Shown here: in pieces, positions 1 to 14,400 of the stretch
Numbering within the stretch: the stretch's first letter is position 1
Layout: each line of letters begins with the position of its first letter
Assembly (NCBI GenBank): GCA_029948255.1
Contig: JALIZF010001413.1
Span: 124,001 to 188,000, forward strand
Reading direction: 5' to 3'
Length of the DNA stretch: 64,000 nucleotides
Source of the DNA: Telmatactis stephensoni
Lineage: Eukaryota > Cnidaria > Anthozoa > Actiniaria > Isophelliidae
Position numbers and translations under genes: made by a program
The notes under the pieces: model-generated
Seen by the model: the letters and a program-made list of their open reading frames with translations, nothing else
Told to the model about the DNA's origin: nothing
Database searches by the model: none

Positions 1-532
1 AAAATGAAATATGGAAACCATTGTAAAATAGCCAATGATAAGGTAAAGTACCATAAAGTAACTGCCTAATGATCACCAGTGCCCGCCTTTTATCGAACCC
101 TCTGTCAACATCCACTGACAATCTTTGCATTTCCAAAATCAAAATAGGGGATGATCTCATTGACATACATAAAAATTATAAAGCCCAACTTCAACTGCAT
201 AATTTCTAAGACCAAACATATACTTATTAATAATGATAAATTTATTATTAATACATATAACCAAAAAAATATTGAACTAGTGCATGACCCCATCCTCTCT
301 TCATAGGCCTTTTACATTAACTTGTCACATAGTACAAAATCTATTGATCTGGTGAGCAAAATATGCACTGGGAAATATAAAACAAAGACAAGTCAAGCTT
401 GACTGGTTGAAATCCTTTTGTTTTTGACGCTGTTACATTCCTTTACCCACCGAAATATCAAATTTTGTACCATGTGATCAGTTGATGCAAAAGGCCTATT
501 ATATTAACATAATCAAATCAATATCAACAAAC

Positions 533-2417
533 CAGATCTTTAAATGTGGGTGTGTCTTCATTCAAACTGGCCAGGTATGACACTGAAGGTGGTAGAGAGT
601 TCAATAGTCGCCAGCAAAGTCCAAAGCAATGTCTGGTAAAGGCAGCATCCAGTGGTTCCAATGATGTGTCTCCTGTATGATACAACTGATCACAGTTTCT
701 ACCAGCCTTCATCAGGTTTATTATTGCATAGTAGTAGTCGTTGTAGGTGGAACCATCAATATTCACTTGCAATAGAATTTCACAGGCCTGTAAAACAAAG
801 CAACATATTCAAATTAACACAGTCAAAACTTGTTGACATCAAAACTATACTCTACAGATGGTATGAAAAAAGAGCAAGGAAAGAATTAAGAAAGGGAAGG
901 ATAAAGGAAAGAAGGAAGAAAGAGATAGACAGATAGATAGAAAGAAAATTGGAAACTTGTCATAAGTGTTTGTAATCTGTTTTTGGAGAACTGGCTCAAA
1001 AACTGACGTTACTCCAGTTCTCCGACACTAGTTATTATTTTGTAAACTTAATTTCTTTATTTGTATATGTACTAATTATATATGTATATCTATAAAATGA
1101 AAATGTATTTAAAATACTCAAAGTGTGAATAAACGATCTATCTATCTATCTATCTAGAGGGAAAGGGGAAAGAAGGAAACAAACAAGGAAAAACGGAAAA
1201 AGACAGTGCAAAGAGGCATGGAGGCAGGCATGTAGGTAGGCAAGACAGAAGGCAGGAAGGAAGGCAGGAACAGAATATATATGCTACCTTGTCATCCAGT
1301 TGTTTATAATCATCTGCAGGTGTTGATGACCTAATGTCATAAAACCTTGGCATCATGACAAGAACCTCAGATGCTTTGACTGACTTGCCATTCACTGTAT
1401 GGTACTTCAAACATGCATGCTGATAGTTCACTTCCTCTTGGCCAGGAAAGGTAAAGAACATCACCTCTGCCATTGGTTCTTCTTCATTGACCGAACAAAT
1501 AGCATTACAAGATCTAAAAAGGTTTCTCTGCACCTATTTATCAAATATAATCATAATATTATTAGATATTTCTGTCATTTCCCTTTATGGCATGGTACTC
1601 TGTGATCCTACATGTAGAAGAGAGAATGATCCCGCAAGAGCAGAATGAGAATAAAGCCTGATCCTCATGTCCACTTGTTGGTGCTAATATGTATCTGAAC
1701 CAACAGATGCAAAGCTATAGTATGCTAAGTAATGTATAAAGAACGAGAGAGCGTGTTATATCGGTGGATAAAGATCCGAGCCGAAGGCGAGGATCTTTAG
1801 ACCCGATATAACACGCTCTCGAGTTCTTTATATTACTTATCAAACGTCTAGTTGTCAATTATCATATTGGACCAGAATTTTCCAAGTTTGACTACTTTTG
1901 GCTTAGAAAATCCAACTTCAAGTTTATGCAAATGAACAAAAATCTTTATCCGATATAAAGATCTACGTTCCGGTAGTGATTTCCATTGTGTTTTCTAATG
2001 AATTATTAATGAGTTTGATAACTACATATACTCTGTAGACAAGATACCATAGATGTACCTGAGCAAATAATTCTTTAGGAGGGCTTGTAAAGTGATGCAA
2101 AAAGTAATCCTGTAGCAACAAGAGTCTTGACAGTGCCATGGGAGTCTTGTGTATGACATTGGGTGATTGGGATATTGTAAGTGTTGCTTGAACACATCTT
2201 TCAAGGATCTCTTTGCGTTTTTCATAGGAGAGGTTATGAAATACAAACAAGAGCAGCTGTAGGTGTTCAACATTTAAATCTGAAAAAAATAACAATTATA
2301 TTGATTGCAAAGCGCACACCCTACATGTGAAATGAAATGCTGTCAGTGATATACAAGGAAGATAAAATTGTTAATAGTTTTAATATCCTTGTTTCTAAAG
2401 CCCACTGATCTGTGGCG

Positions 2418-2494
<77 letters not shown>

Positions 2495-5400
2495 ATCTAC
2501 GAAAACAGTGAAATCTCAAATGATATATCAATTACCTTGGCAGACATTCTGCTCACTATCTTCCACTGCATTCTTCTCCAGTGTGTCTATCAATCTGGAC
2601 CACATGTTGGTGCACTCTTGAATATCCATGTTACCATGGTTAGTTTTGAATGCCTTCTGTTGTCGTGCTAAAACAACTCTTGCCAATACCCCCAGGCAAG
2701 TAGAGTTGATTCTTAATAGCCATGGACCCTCTGAATTAGGTGACAGATTAAGGGAGTCAAGCAGCAAATCCTGAAAGCAAAAAATCAAACTTACAGTTAG
2801 ACTGATCTTGGCAAAATCAATAAAACCTCTAGAAGATGTTTTGGTGCAAATTCTAGTCTGTGGTAAATAATTTATTGTTCTTACTCCAACATACTGTACA
2901 TTTATAATGACCCCAGCGCATGATAGAAAGACTTGTAATACATAGGGGATGAGTAGAAGTTATGTTATAATTTATTATCAATGGTAAACCAGCAATGGTA
3001 TTAAGCTCAAGGATGTTTTTTGTACTTAAAATACTAATTAATAATTCATAAGGCAAACACAATGAAAATCGCAACCGTGACGAGTGTTTTATATCTCATA
3101 AAGATTCGTCCTAATTTACATCAACTTTAACCTCGATTTTCTCTAAGATAAATAAAGATATTTTTGATTTTCTTTCCAGGAACAACTCAAATATGTGTTG
3201 GAGTATTTTAAGTCATTTACAACATTTGCGTCCGTGTTGTATCGGCTATACAATCACTCGCCTTCGGCTCGTGATTGTATATGCCTATACAACACGGCCG
3301 CTCATGTTGTAACCGTCACTTAATATACTGTTAGTATTAGTGAGTAGAACTATCAAGACATGCCAGTGCCAAGGATGGTATATCATGGTGCACGTGGTAA
3401 TGACAAGAAGACACACAAGATCAACAATAATGGCAATGATGATGATGGTGGCTCCAAATAATAATTTTTACCCTTCTCTCTTGAATAATAGGAAAATATT
3501 TTGCTTGGTGATTATTTAAGCCCTATAGATAAGTTCAAGGAAGTTTTAACTGATTTCCAATTTTTACCAGTTTTCATCATAGTGCCCCTTTAAGTTCACC
3601 TGTAAATGTTCTGGTAGTAACTCCTCCACAAGGAGCAAATGGAAGGCTTCATCCACAGTGATGCACAGTTCATCAAATCCTCTAACATTCTTGAGCTTAT
3701 TGGTGTTGCTGTCTAGTTCTGTCAATATCCCTGCAAGGTCTGTCATTTGGTCAACATTGAGTGACACACGGACATACTGTTGTACATCATGTACGTTATT
3801 CATTAACAGATGCTTGACAACAAACTGCAAAGTATTGGTAGCCTGAGCCAGATACTGCAAAATATATTAAGATGATAATTAAAGTTTTTTTTTTTTTTGT
3901 TTTTTTTTTTGGTCTTTTTTGTTTGTTTGTTTGTTTGTTTTTTGCTTAATAATAGATTATTTGAATGTTTATTTGTTTGTTTGTTGCTTGCTTGCTTGCT
4001 TGCTTGCTTACTTGCTTGCTTGCACTTTCATACAATCATTAATTTTGCTTGCTGGCTTGTTTGTTTATTTGTTTGGCTTTTTTTACTTTTGTTTGCTTGC
4101 TTGCATGTATGTATGCATGTTTGTTTGTTTGTTTGTTTTTTCTTTTGTGTGTCTGTCTATCTGTTTGTTATTATACACTACCGTGAGTGTTCCTTTAACT
4201 GCACTATCTTTGGATGTATCCTCCTTCTTTTCCTCATCCTTTGATTCCTTTTCACAGGTGCTGGTGGGTGTGGCTGCCATTTCTGGACACTGAAGTGTAC
4301 ACTCAAACCATCGACCCAACAGAGACTCTTCATCTGAAAGGAAAATAAGCATTAGCATGAAGCTTTATATAGCATGAACTCAAAATGGACATTTTCATAA
4401 TTGGGCTGTTTGTCTTGGAAAGATGTCAGTCTTGAGGAAAATTATATTTTATTTTATTTGGCTTTGTCTATAAGTCAATGAGTATATGCAAACAGGGAAT
4501 CCACAACAGGTTTAACAATTACAGTGGTCCCATTAGTACAAAGGAATATTAAAAGCAACAATAATATGTGGTAGACAGTCAAGTGTATAAAATGTTAACA
4601 GGAGTGCAGACTGTAATACAGTCAAACTCCCATAAGTGATCACCCAAAATGTCATGTTCAGGTTGTTGCTCAGGACAGGAGGTCACTTACATGTACGGGA
4701 TGTGCAAATTAAAGTGATTTGTATGGGAAACTTTAAGTATTTGTGACTGGTCACAAAGGACAGGGGGTTGCTTACCGAAGGTGGTGACAAATGGAGGTTT
4801 GACTGTAATAAATTGTGTCACGCTATTCGTGGACTTGTAAGGAAAGAGGTGTCATTAAAGGAAGGAGGGCTTGGTGATACAGTGTAGATCTATAAGTGCT
4901 CCTCCTGCCAAGGTTGCCCTATTTCCAGCCCTACCCCCAACCCCCCAGAACCACAGGGTGAAACACCATCTACTGGCACCTATATACCAATGTCCCCATG
5001 TGATGTTACTTGTGGGATCAAACAAACAGTAAGCTAGAGCTATACCCCCTTCTTTCTAATGATGACATGATAATATGTCCATTACTTTGCAATTTGATCA
5101 TCATTATCATCCATGTTACCTTCACTGCTGTCATCTGAGTAGGAGATATATTCACTATCAGCATCATCTGATGATGATGAAGTTGGTGACTTATCAGACT
5201 TGGCCTTTGGCTTGCTTGCAGTAATCTGAGGAGTATGGAGGCTGTATGCCTAGAATATATCACATTTCCCAGTAAAAACTCTGACTGAACTCTAATGAAA
5301 ATCCAACAAGAGATGACTGGATATAACATATTGATAGCAACCTAAACAGTACATACTATCAAAGAAATAGTCCAAACTCATTGAATGTGTTACAAATGCA

Positions 5401-8400
5401 TGTAAGATGATCAATAAAAACAAAAGATAGATGACATCTTAATTAAAGGCCCACTTGGATGAAAATCGATGAAATTGGAAACTGATGATTTCTATCAGAA
5501 GATGAATGTAGTTAAACAACTGTCTACCCTCTGCCCAAAAATCTGCATTTCAAGCTCATTTTCAAAGAGAAATTTTGATATTAGTCTAAAAGAGCAATAA
5601 GGTGAGTAAATGACATCATTTACTCACAACTTCAAATAATGCTAATTAAAAAGTACTTGACAATTTCTATTTGTCTCGCTTGAATGTAAAGAAAATGTTG
5701 CTTCTGGTAATTAATAGGTTTCACTAAGTTTCAAGTCATTTCCAATTTATATTTACTCTCATCCAAGTACCCCTTTAAACTACTGTCAGTACCTTTTTGT
5801 AGAGAAATGAAAACTGTTTCAGCATGACTTCAATAAGTGGTATATCCTTCAATAGCAGCTTAACTCTTTGCAAGCCAGAGTACTGTATAGTAAGTTCAAG
5901 ATCTTTGACTTCCACTTGTGTATCTGTTTCATGCCACTCCACCTTCAACTCCTCCATAAGAGATGCCAAGAGAACCAAACCCTTGGATGCCAGGCTTACA
6001 ACATATATATTAGCTCCTTGCAAACTATGAAAAGATATAAAAATCATTTGCACTAACACAGATGATTAACAACAGGAACACATCAGGACCTCCATGACCT
6101 ACTCTTCATTATTAGCGATGTGGGTCAGGGGTGGATCCAGCATTATCTTCAGGAGGGGGTGCACCATCATATAAATTGGAAACTGCTGAGAGGATATTTT
6201 GGGAAAATATTGAGAAAAAATAGGCAGTCGAGGACTGCATGTATCTACGGGTCTGCGTAATTCTTTAACAGGATTTACTTCATAGATACAATGTATTGAT
6301 AAATTTTTGAAGGATGGCATTTTGTATTGGTATAAGAATCATCTTTTCACAAATATGAACTTTAATCATATAACTCAGTTGTTTATAATAACTACCATTG
6401 TTTATAGCATACAAAACAAATGACATTGGCACTCTTTTTTTGACATTTCTGGTGATCTTTCTTCTAAGTCTCAGTTCGATTTTAAACATTGCATATAAAC
6501 CTTTCCTATTGATATTTTAGACGGCTATCTTTCTGATTCTGTGAGTTACATAACCTCTGAAAGTTGATCGAAAATGTCTAGTACTTTTTATGCTTTGTTC
6601 ATTGTTACAAATACAAGCGTGGTCACTAATAGCATTACCACAATTACAAGATTCAATATTCATGTCTTCAAAACCAGCCACAGCTTTCGTGCATGATTTT
6701 ACACAAGGGGCATTCTGAATTGTTTGCTTATCAAATGTCACATTCTTAGGATTTCTGATGTTACTGCTTAAACCATTATAAGTCTTCCGAAATTGGTTTT
6801 GAGTCCCATTGCCGGGATTGTTTACTCCCCGAAGGAAGTTATTTGTCTCCCGAAGGAGGTTATGTGTCCCATGGCTCAGATTTTTTGCTCCCCGAGGCGA
6901 GTTATTGTTGTCTTCTTGAAGGAAGCTTTTAAAGGTGACCCCAGTCAGATTGTCGTGGATGCTAAACAAACAATTCTTATGAGACATTTTACGGGCAGAA
7001 AATCTCTCAAAAACAAATGATAAACCTTACAACTAGCACATGAAAAACACTCTACAAATTTGCTGAAAGCTTTGCCTAATTAAACACAAAAAAACAAAGT
7101 TAAAATACTGAATAACAGCTTACATGACAGATAGATACGATAATCTGACGATGGCTTACGATGTGTTTCGCTAAAGTACCGCCAAAACAATAATCTGCCG
7201 ATAAATAAAATGAGTACCGAAACCTGACCGAACGCTAGAGTCAGTGAGAAATAGGACTTTTCGACGACGATCCGAACATTTCTATTGTTACTTACAAACC
7301 CCATGGCATAGTATCTACGACTTCCACAGGAAGCCCGTAGATACAAAAAGGACTCAAATTCATCTCAAGAGGGGTTGTACATGTACACCCCCTGCACCTC
7401 TCCCCTAAATCCACCCCTGTTGGTTCCTTTCACATCCCTCTAATACAGGGTTAATTTGTATATCTGTACATGTAGTGTTTGGAGAGATGGGCCTACAGTT
7501 TAATTAATAAGGCCATCATCCAAGAAGACAATGTAATGCACGTGTGCATTGATTGCCATAGCGTGTGTGTGATGGACAGTGATTCAGTGCCAACCTCTTA
7601 CCATTTCAGCTTTACAGAAGCAAGGTCCTTGGATTTTGAGCTTTTGTTGTCTATCCCAAACACTGGCATAATGCCCCTCTCTATACTGTAGACAGTCATC
7701 AGGGTGAGATTTTGTAGTGTTGGTCCACCAGCACGGGATGATTCACCAATGACATGACAGATTGTATCATAAATGTTTAACTGTAAGAACACATTAAGAA
7801 ACAGACGGTGAATTTGTATGCAGATGAAGAAGGCTTCAATCAATCAATCAACTATATTTAAATACAGAGTCCCATATCAATTTTACAATTGTTCTTCCTG
7901 GGAGCCTTATAATTACAATAAAATGTAAATATGAAATATCTAGCTAAATCAAATCTATACACTATACTGTGTGCTGTGCTGCACTTACTGTGTGCTGTGC
8001 TGCACTTACTGGGTGCTGTGCTATACTGTAGAAATAAAAAGTGAGGCAGCGTGCTATGTTGAGTTATAGAAGCACATGGGGATTGTAAGAAGACGAGAGA
8101 AGTGTTAGGAGAAGCATGAGGCGTAGCCGAGTGCTTCTCAACACTTCTCAAGTCTTCTTACAATTCCCAAGTGCTTCTATAACTCAACATAGTACTGCTG
8201 CCAAGTTTTCTATTTCTTTTATAAAATACAATTGAAGTTTTATTTTCTTTTTTCTTTGGAGAAAGTTTGAAAATGTGTGCGCGTGCGCGTGCTATGTGTT
8301 CTCATAGAGAATGCGCGTCCTTTGGCCAATCAGAGCGTGCGTTATATCATAGTTATTTTATAATGTGTGCTGTGCTGCACTTACTGGGTGCTGTGCTATG

Positions 8401-11400
8401 CTGTGTGCTGTGCTGCACTATACTGTGTGCTGTGCTATGCTGTGTGCTATGCAACACTTACTGGGTGCTGTGCTGCACTTACTGGGTGCTGTGCTGCACT
8501 TACTGTGTGCTGTGCTATACTGTGTGCTGTGCTGCACTTACTGTGTGCTGTGCTGCACTTACTGGGTGCTGTGCTATGCTGTGTGCTGTGCTGCACTTAC
8601 TGTGTGCTGTGCTGCACTTACTGGGTGCTGTGCTGCACTTACTGTGTGCTGTGCTGCACTTACTGGGTGCTGTGCTGCACTTACTGGGTGCTGTGCTGCA
8701 CTTACTGTTTCTGTGCTATGCTGTGTGCTGTGCTGCACTATACTGTGTGCTGTGCTGCACTTACTGTGTGCTGTGCTATACTGTGTGCTGTGCTGCACTT
8801 ACTGTGTGCTGTGCTGCACTTACTGTGTGCTATGCTGCACTATACTGTGTGCTGTGCTATGTTGTGTGCTGTGCTGCACTATACTGTGTGCTGTGCCATG
8901 CTGTGTGCTGTGCTGCACTATACTGTGTGCTGTGCTACACTATACTGTGTGTTGTGCTATGCTGTGTGCTGTGCTGCACTATACTGTGTGCTGCACTATA
9001 CTGTGTGCTGTGCTATGCTGTGTGCTGTGCTGCACTATACTGTGTGCTGTGCTATGCTGTGTGCTGTGCTGTGCTGCACTTACTGTGTGCTGTGCTACAC
9101 TTACTGTGTGCTGTGCTGTATGCTGTACCGCATTTACTGTGTGCTATGCTGCACTATACTGTGTGCTGTGCTATACTGTGTGCTGTGCTATGCTGTGTGC
9201 TGTGCTGCACTATACTGTGTGCTGTGCTATACTGTGTGCTGTGCTGCACTATACTGTGTACTGTGCTATGCTGTGTACTGTGCTGCAAATGTTATGCTGT
9301 GTGTTGTGCTACATGTACATTGTCCTGTGCTACACTGTGCTGTGTTTTGTTGTGCTATATTGTGTGCTGTGCTGTATTGTGCTGTTCTGTGTAGTGCAAT
9401 GTTGTGCTGTTATTTCATGCAGTGTCTCAGTGTTTCAATGGGATCAGACATCATCATCATTGACCAATAAAAAGGCCAACACACAGTAGGACGCAAAATT
9501 GTTTATACACACACATTTCATAGCCATACCAAACTGCTCTTGACTAACATCTCTGATTTACAACTCATCAACCCAAACACCACATCTATAAAACTTACAC
9601 TTGTATCCACAACACTTTCAATTGCCTTTTCCAGAGCTTCTTCATCGACTTTCACAGGCTTTGTAGCTTTCATAATACCCTTTACAGTTTTTGGCTGCTT
9701 GGTTGAAGCTATGTTGTCACCAGGGATAAAGTTTCCTGAAGCAACTGTCAAAGCTGCATCAATACAGCACAATGCAAGGACAGCCACCTTGTTGAGTCGT
9801 TTAAAAGTCAGTGGTTCCAGAATAGGTAATGAAATCACACTGCATATTATTGACATCTCTGATGAAAGGTCTTGAAGACTGAAAGAAATGTGTTCATTAG
9901 CAATAACTAAATAAACTAAGTTCTGGTATCTCCAGCACCATAAACTTTCCTGTATTGAGTGCCCTTCTGGCACTATTCAGTAGTACATTACTGAGTCTAT
10001 ATGTTGACTATACTTAATATTCTTATGATGCTAGTGTGAACTTGCCTCTTCTGCAAACAACCCTTCTTTATTAAACCTTAGCTTATGGGAACCCTTTGTC
10101 ACCCTCCAAACCAAGGGAAATTTGGTCATGTGACACAGGAGACCCAAAAATTAAGAGATGAAGAGAAAGGACTAGGAGATGCCCACAGACAAGACTAAGA
10201 CAACTGGTGTGAACTAGACTTAACAGAAGTACAGTAGCTGACACTGTAGACAAAACATCTAGTGAAAACACTACTGTCAATATTGCTAACAATGCTGAAT
10301 ATCATGGTAAGCTATTGGAAAGCTGGTGGTTGCCCACTACCATTAGAACAAAGCTTGTGGTTTGTTGAAATAAAAAAAATGAGTAAGTGGTGTTTGATTC
10401 TACTTGTCATCTGTATTCTGTATTCATTAATGATTGCCTGTGATCATTCCATCATGGAACAAGTGCTTTATTAATATAAGTCCATTAAATTATTATTAAT
10501 TATCATTATTATTAGTTTTGTTTTGCCATTCTTTGCCATTCAACAAATCACAAGCCTTGTTCTAACTGTAATAGACTTGGGGTAAACAATCTCCAGACAG
10601 ATTTTGGCAAACAATGAAGGGGTACTCATGAAAACAGCTCATTCAAGTGACTTTTTTGCATGATTTCTCCAAATGTTCTAAAATGGTCCAAAATGGCATT
10701 GCTGGACTTCCCCACAGTCAAATACCAATATCTGGTTATCATGAAAGATCGGAAAAACACTACACCGTCTCTCATTATTTATAAGGACACTAAAAAAGGT
10801 TGTCAGCGCTAAAGGCATAATAGGCGATAGGAGATAAGTCATTCAAACTCCGAAGTAATCAAGAAGTTTTAAAAATAGCTTTGTTATTCCATTTGTTTTG
10901 CTCTGAACATTGGATATGAATGTTTGATTGTTGACTTTCTTAATAAAAACAAATAGAAAACCCAACCGTGAATAGTGGAATGACTTTTCTCATATCAGCT
11001 ATCACCTTTAGCTCTGACAACCTTTTTTGAAATATAGGGTGTAAAAACAATCCCTTTTACCTTGCAGAAGTAAGTTTTGGTGCATCTGAGAGAGTCATGT
11101 TAGTCACAGTGCCAAGTGAAACTTTAGATTCTTTCTCAAGATTTAATCCATGCATTTTGTTGATTTTAGACAAGTTTGGCAGGTCTAAACACAAATCCAG
11201 CAGCAATTGACCACCACCCAACTCACGTAGAATTCCTACATTATGATTAGAAAACTGGCTCTTTGTGTCCCTTCTCTCTGTGATAGTTAGTGGGTACATC
11301 TTATCCACATTGGATCTAAAACATAACAAATAATATCATTTTTTAATGTTTCTTTACAATTAAGGTGGCTAATTATATAACCTGTTTTAGGAGCTAAACA

Positions 11401-14400
11401 AAGAGCTAACAAAACTTTGTTACAAGAGCTACAGACAAACTACAGATATAAAAATTTTACATAAGCTATCCAATGTGACTCTAGATCATTTTTACATCAC
11501 TATGCACATTGGGAGTGAACAACACCATCTCCATGTCTGATAGCCATTTCTGCTCCATGAAGTTAATTCCTATGTACTGTATATGAAAACTGATCTGGTC
11601 TGCACATTCACAGACCATTTTTGCAGAGACATGTAATCATATTTGATCACACAGAACCCTACGCCTGACGGCACAGGGTTCCCAATGGCCACTTAGTCTT
11701 TAAATTATATCAACGTGCACAAACACACAGGGTTCCCAATAAAAATTTAGTCTCAAAAATAATATAGTGAAACACCACAGGACAAGACGCAGTGTCTGTA
11801 TCAACAAGGTGTCTATATTAAACAGGTAATTTTATAGGCTTCTTTTTTTTGGCTGGGAAAGAATTACATGTGTCTATAAGGCCCAAATCAAACAAGAATG
11901 CAAGGCTGAACAAGTCAACACAAGTTTTGACTTGCGAATTACTCGTCTCATTTGTACACTGCTCAATGCAAGTCAATGCAAGTTTTTCAAAACCTTTAAA
12001 AGAAAATCAGATACCTGAAGGGTCCAGCGATAAAATCAGTTTGGGTTTTGTTTGAGTTATTTGTGAGAGAGGCAATGTATAGAAGTTCAGACTAAAAAAC
12101 AAGAAAAAAACTTGCGAAGTCTAGCATGGTGACCATTCAAATGAGCCAAAACTTGCATTGACTTGCGATCAAATTGGAGCATGCTCAAACTGCTCGAAAG
12201 TCCTCGCAAGATGATGCAAGTAGCTGCAAGTCGATGCAAGTTGGCGGTCAAATGAAGGTGCAAGTCAAAACTTGCATCAACTTGCAATTTCTTGCATTCT
12301 CGTTTGATCTGGGCCTAGGGTTGGGTTTTACTGTTGAGCACACAGAGTTCTCAATAGTACATGTATTTAAATCATAAAAATGGGTTGCCTGTGTAGTACT
12401 TCACCTTTCTTTACTTGACTCTTCTTCTCTTTCAGTAAAAGCCATCTGTAATGACTGCAAGAAGATACCATTGTGGAATGGAGCATCTTCTCTTTCTTTC
12501 TCTTCTGTACAAAGTGATTCTAGCTTTTGTGGAATAGTTGCACACTTGAGAAGGGCTGTGAAAGCTACAACGTCAGCCCTGATCAAACACCCATGACCTT
12601 TGCATAGCCCTTCAATTATAGACACAAGTTGCTTCTGAAAAATAAAGAGACTTTTGCTATAATTGTCAATTCCCCTTGTTGTAACCCTAGCACAAGAAAC
12701 CCTTTCCTTGGATAAAACCCTGAAAATGTGGCTACAAAGTGCATATACTGTAGCTCAACCACTGTAGATATTAATTTTATACACACTGTAGGTACAAGCA
12801 GAAATTTAAGAGCAGGAAAGATTGAGCTGTTGACTTATTATTGATACATTGTATACTCTCCAGTGATCATCTTCCAAATTATTACAAGAGGACTAAATAT
12901 TTTTGTTAGTTAATAAAATGTTTGCCTGAGCTACAATGTACAACCAATTGAAGGGTTGCCCGTGAAAATGACCTAAGTGACTTCTTGATATTTAGGCATA
13001 AGGAAGCTTACTGATATCATGCACTTATATCCCCAAAAAAAATCCTCAGAAAAGTCACTTAGACCATTTTCTTGAGTGCCCCTTCAATTTAGAAAAGATA
13101 CCAAAGAAAATGGCTGAAATGACTTTTCTGAATGATGATTAATACAAGTTTTCTCAAATGGTCTGGAATGGTAAATGTAAAATGTAAATGTATATCTTTC
13201 ATATCGTATTGCTTGAATGTATATCATTTTTGTGTATTTGTATATTGTAAGTGTGTCATATCTATGAGAATTTCTCAAATGAATCTGATTGTACATATGA
13301 AGTTTATTCAGTTTTCTTTCGCTATAATAATCTACACTTTAAATTTATTCTCTGACCTCTCAATTAATTCAATTATCTTAATAACTAATATCTTATGTTA
13401 ACTACTAGATTAGCTCTGCTATTTAGTTGACATTCGCCATTATAAGTCCATTTTAATTTTTTTGTATATATAATTTATATATTTTAGTTGTAAAAAACAA
13501 TGGTGTGAATAAACGATATATATGTAACAATGGACTTTCCTGTGTCAAAAGATATTAAATACTTGGACATTAAAGGTCACTTAGGCCATTTTTATGGGTG
13601 TACCTTCAATTTGCCATACCTTTGAGAGAATACCACTACTCCTTCTCTGTTTGAGCTCTTTTAGACAATACTTCAGGAGAACCTTGGAGGCATTGAGAAT
13701 GTAGCTGATGGGAGACTGGCCTGAGGAAAAGATTAACACACAGTTATTACTTAACAAATAGATTCCATCCATCTATACTCTAATAGATATACTGTAGATG
13801 TCAAAATGTGGTGAGAACAAAAAAGTATGCCACGAGACAAAGTGGGCCCTGTATTATACTAAGCCAGACCTTACACACTAGTAACTTCATAGCCTACTCT
13901 CCTCAAATAGTGTTGTGAGTTTTTTAACATCCCTCCAATAATGCAAGTCTTGAAGTGTGAGGAGATTGGGCCTATGGTGCCATTATCCCAAAAGACATGT
14001 TCAACATTCCAATGACCAGTATAATACTTACATTTACTGATATTGAAGCCAATGTTATGTGATGCTAATGCAATAAACGGTGCAATAAAGCTTTCTGTCT
14101 CTTCATCTCCACTAAGAATTACCTCTTCACTACAGATCAACATAAAAATATTGAAACAAAAAGTAGCATACAAAAAAAGCAACAACATAAATGCTGGCTT
14201 TAACCCCTGGAGAAATCTTTTTTTACATGACAATCGCTTAAAAGTTGCATATAATGTTTCCAGACTTAAAGCTTAACTTTTTTTGAAAATTGTTTTGATC
14301 ATGCAAAGCATCTATATAGCCCAATGAAGCATGCATTGCAGAATAATAATTTTTGTTGGTGTAATATCATTTGAATATTCAATAAGCAAACCCTATTTTA

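Noticed and set aside
2412..2621. Poly-Leu ORF
   Set aside because: Encoded by the (TTG)n microsatellite running into a UBR4 exon on the wrong strand.
8267..9489. Three overlapping plus-strand ORFs of 367-375 codons, Cys/Leu-rich
   Set aside because: They lie on the 21-22-bp minisatellite; all frames are open because of the period, and there is no domain or codon-position signal.
13604..13620. Alternative donor GAAG/GTACACC that would make the MITE end coding in UBR4
   Set aside because: Joining the next exon in frame requires the upstream donor AAAG/GTATGG at 13620, which also fits the family; the MITE end is therefore intronic.
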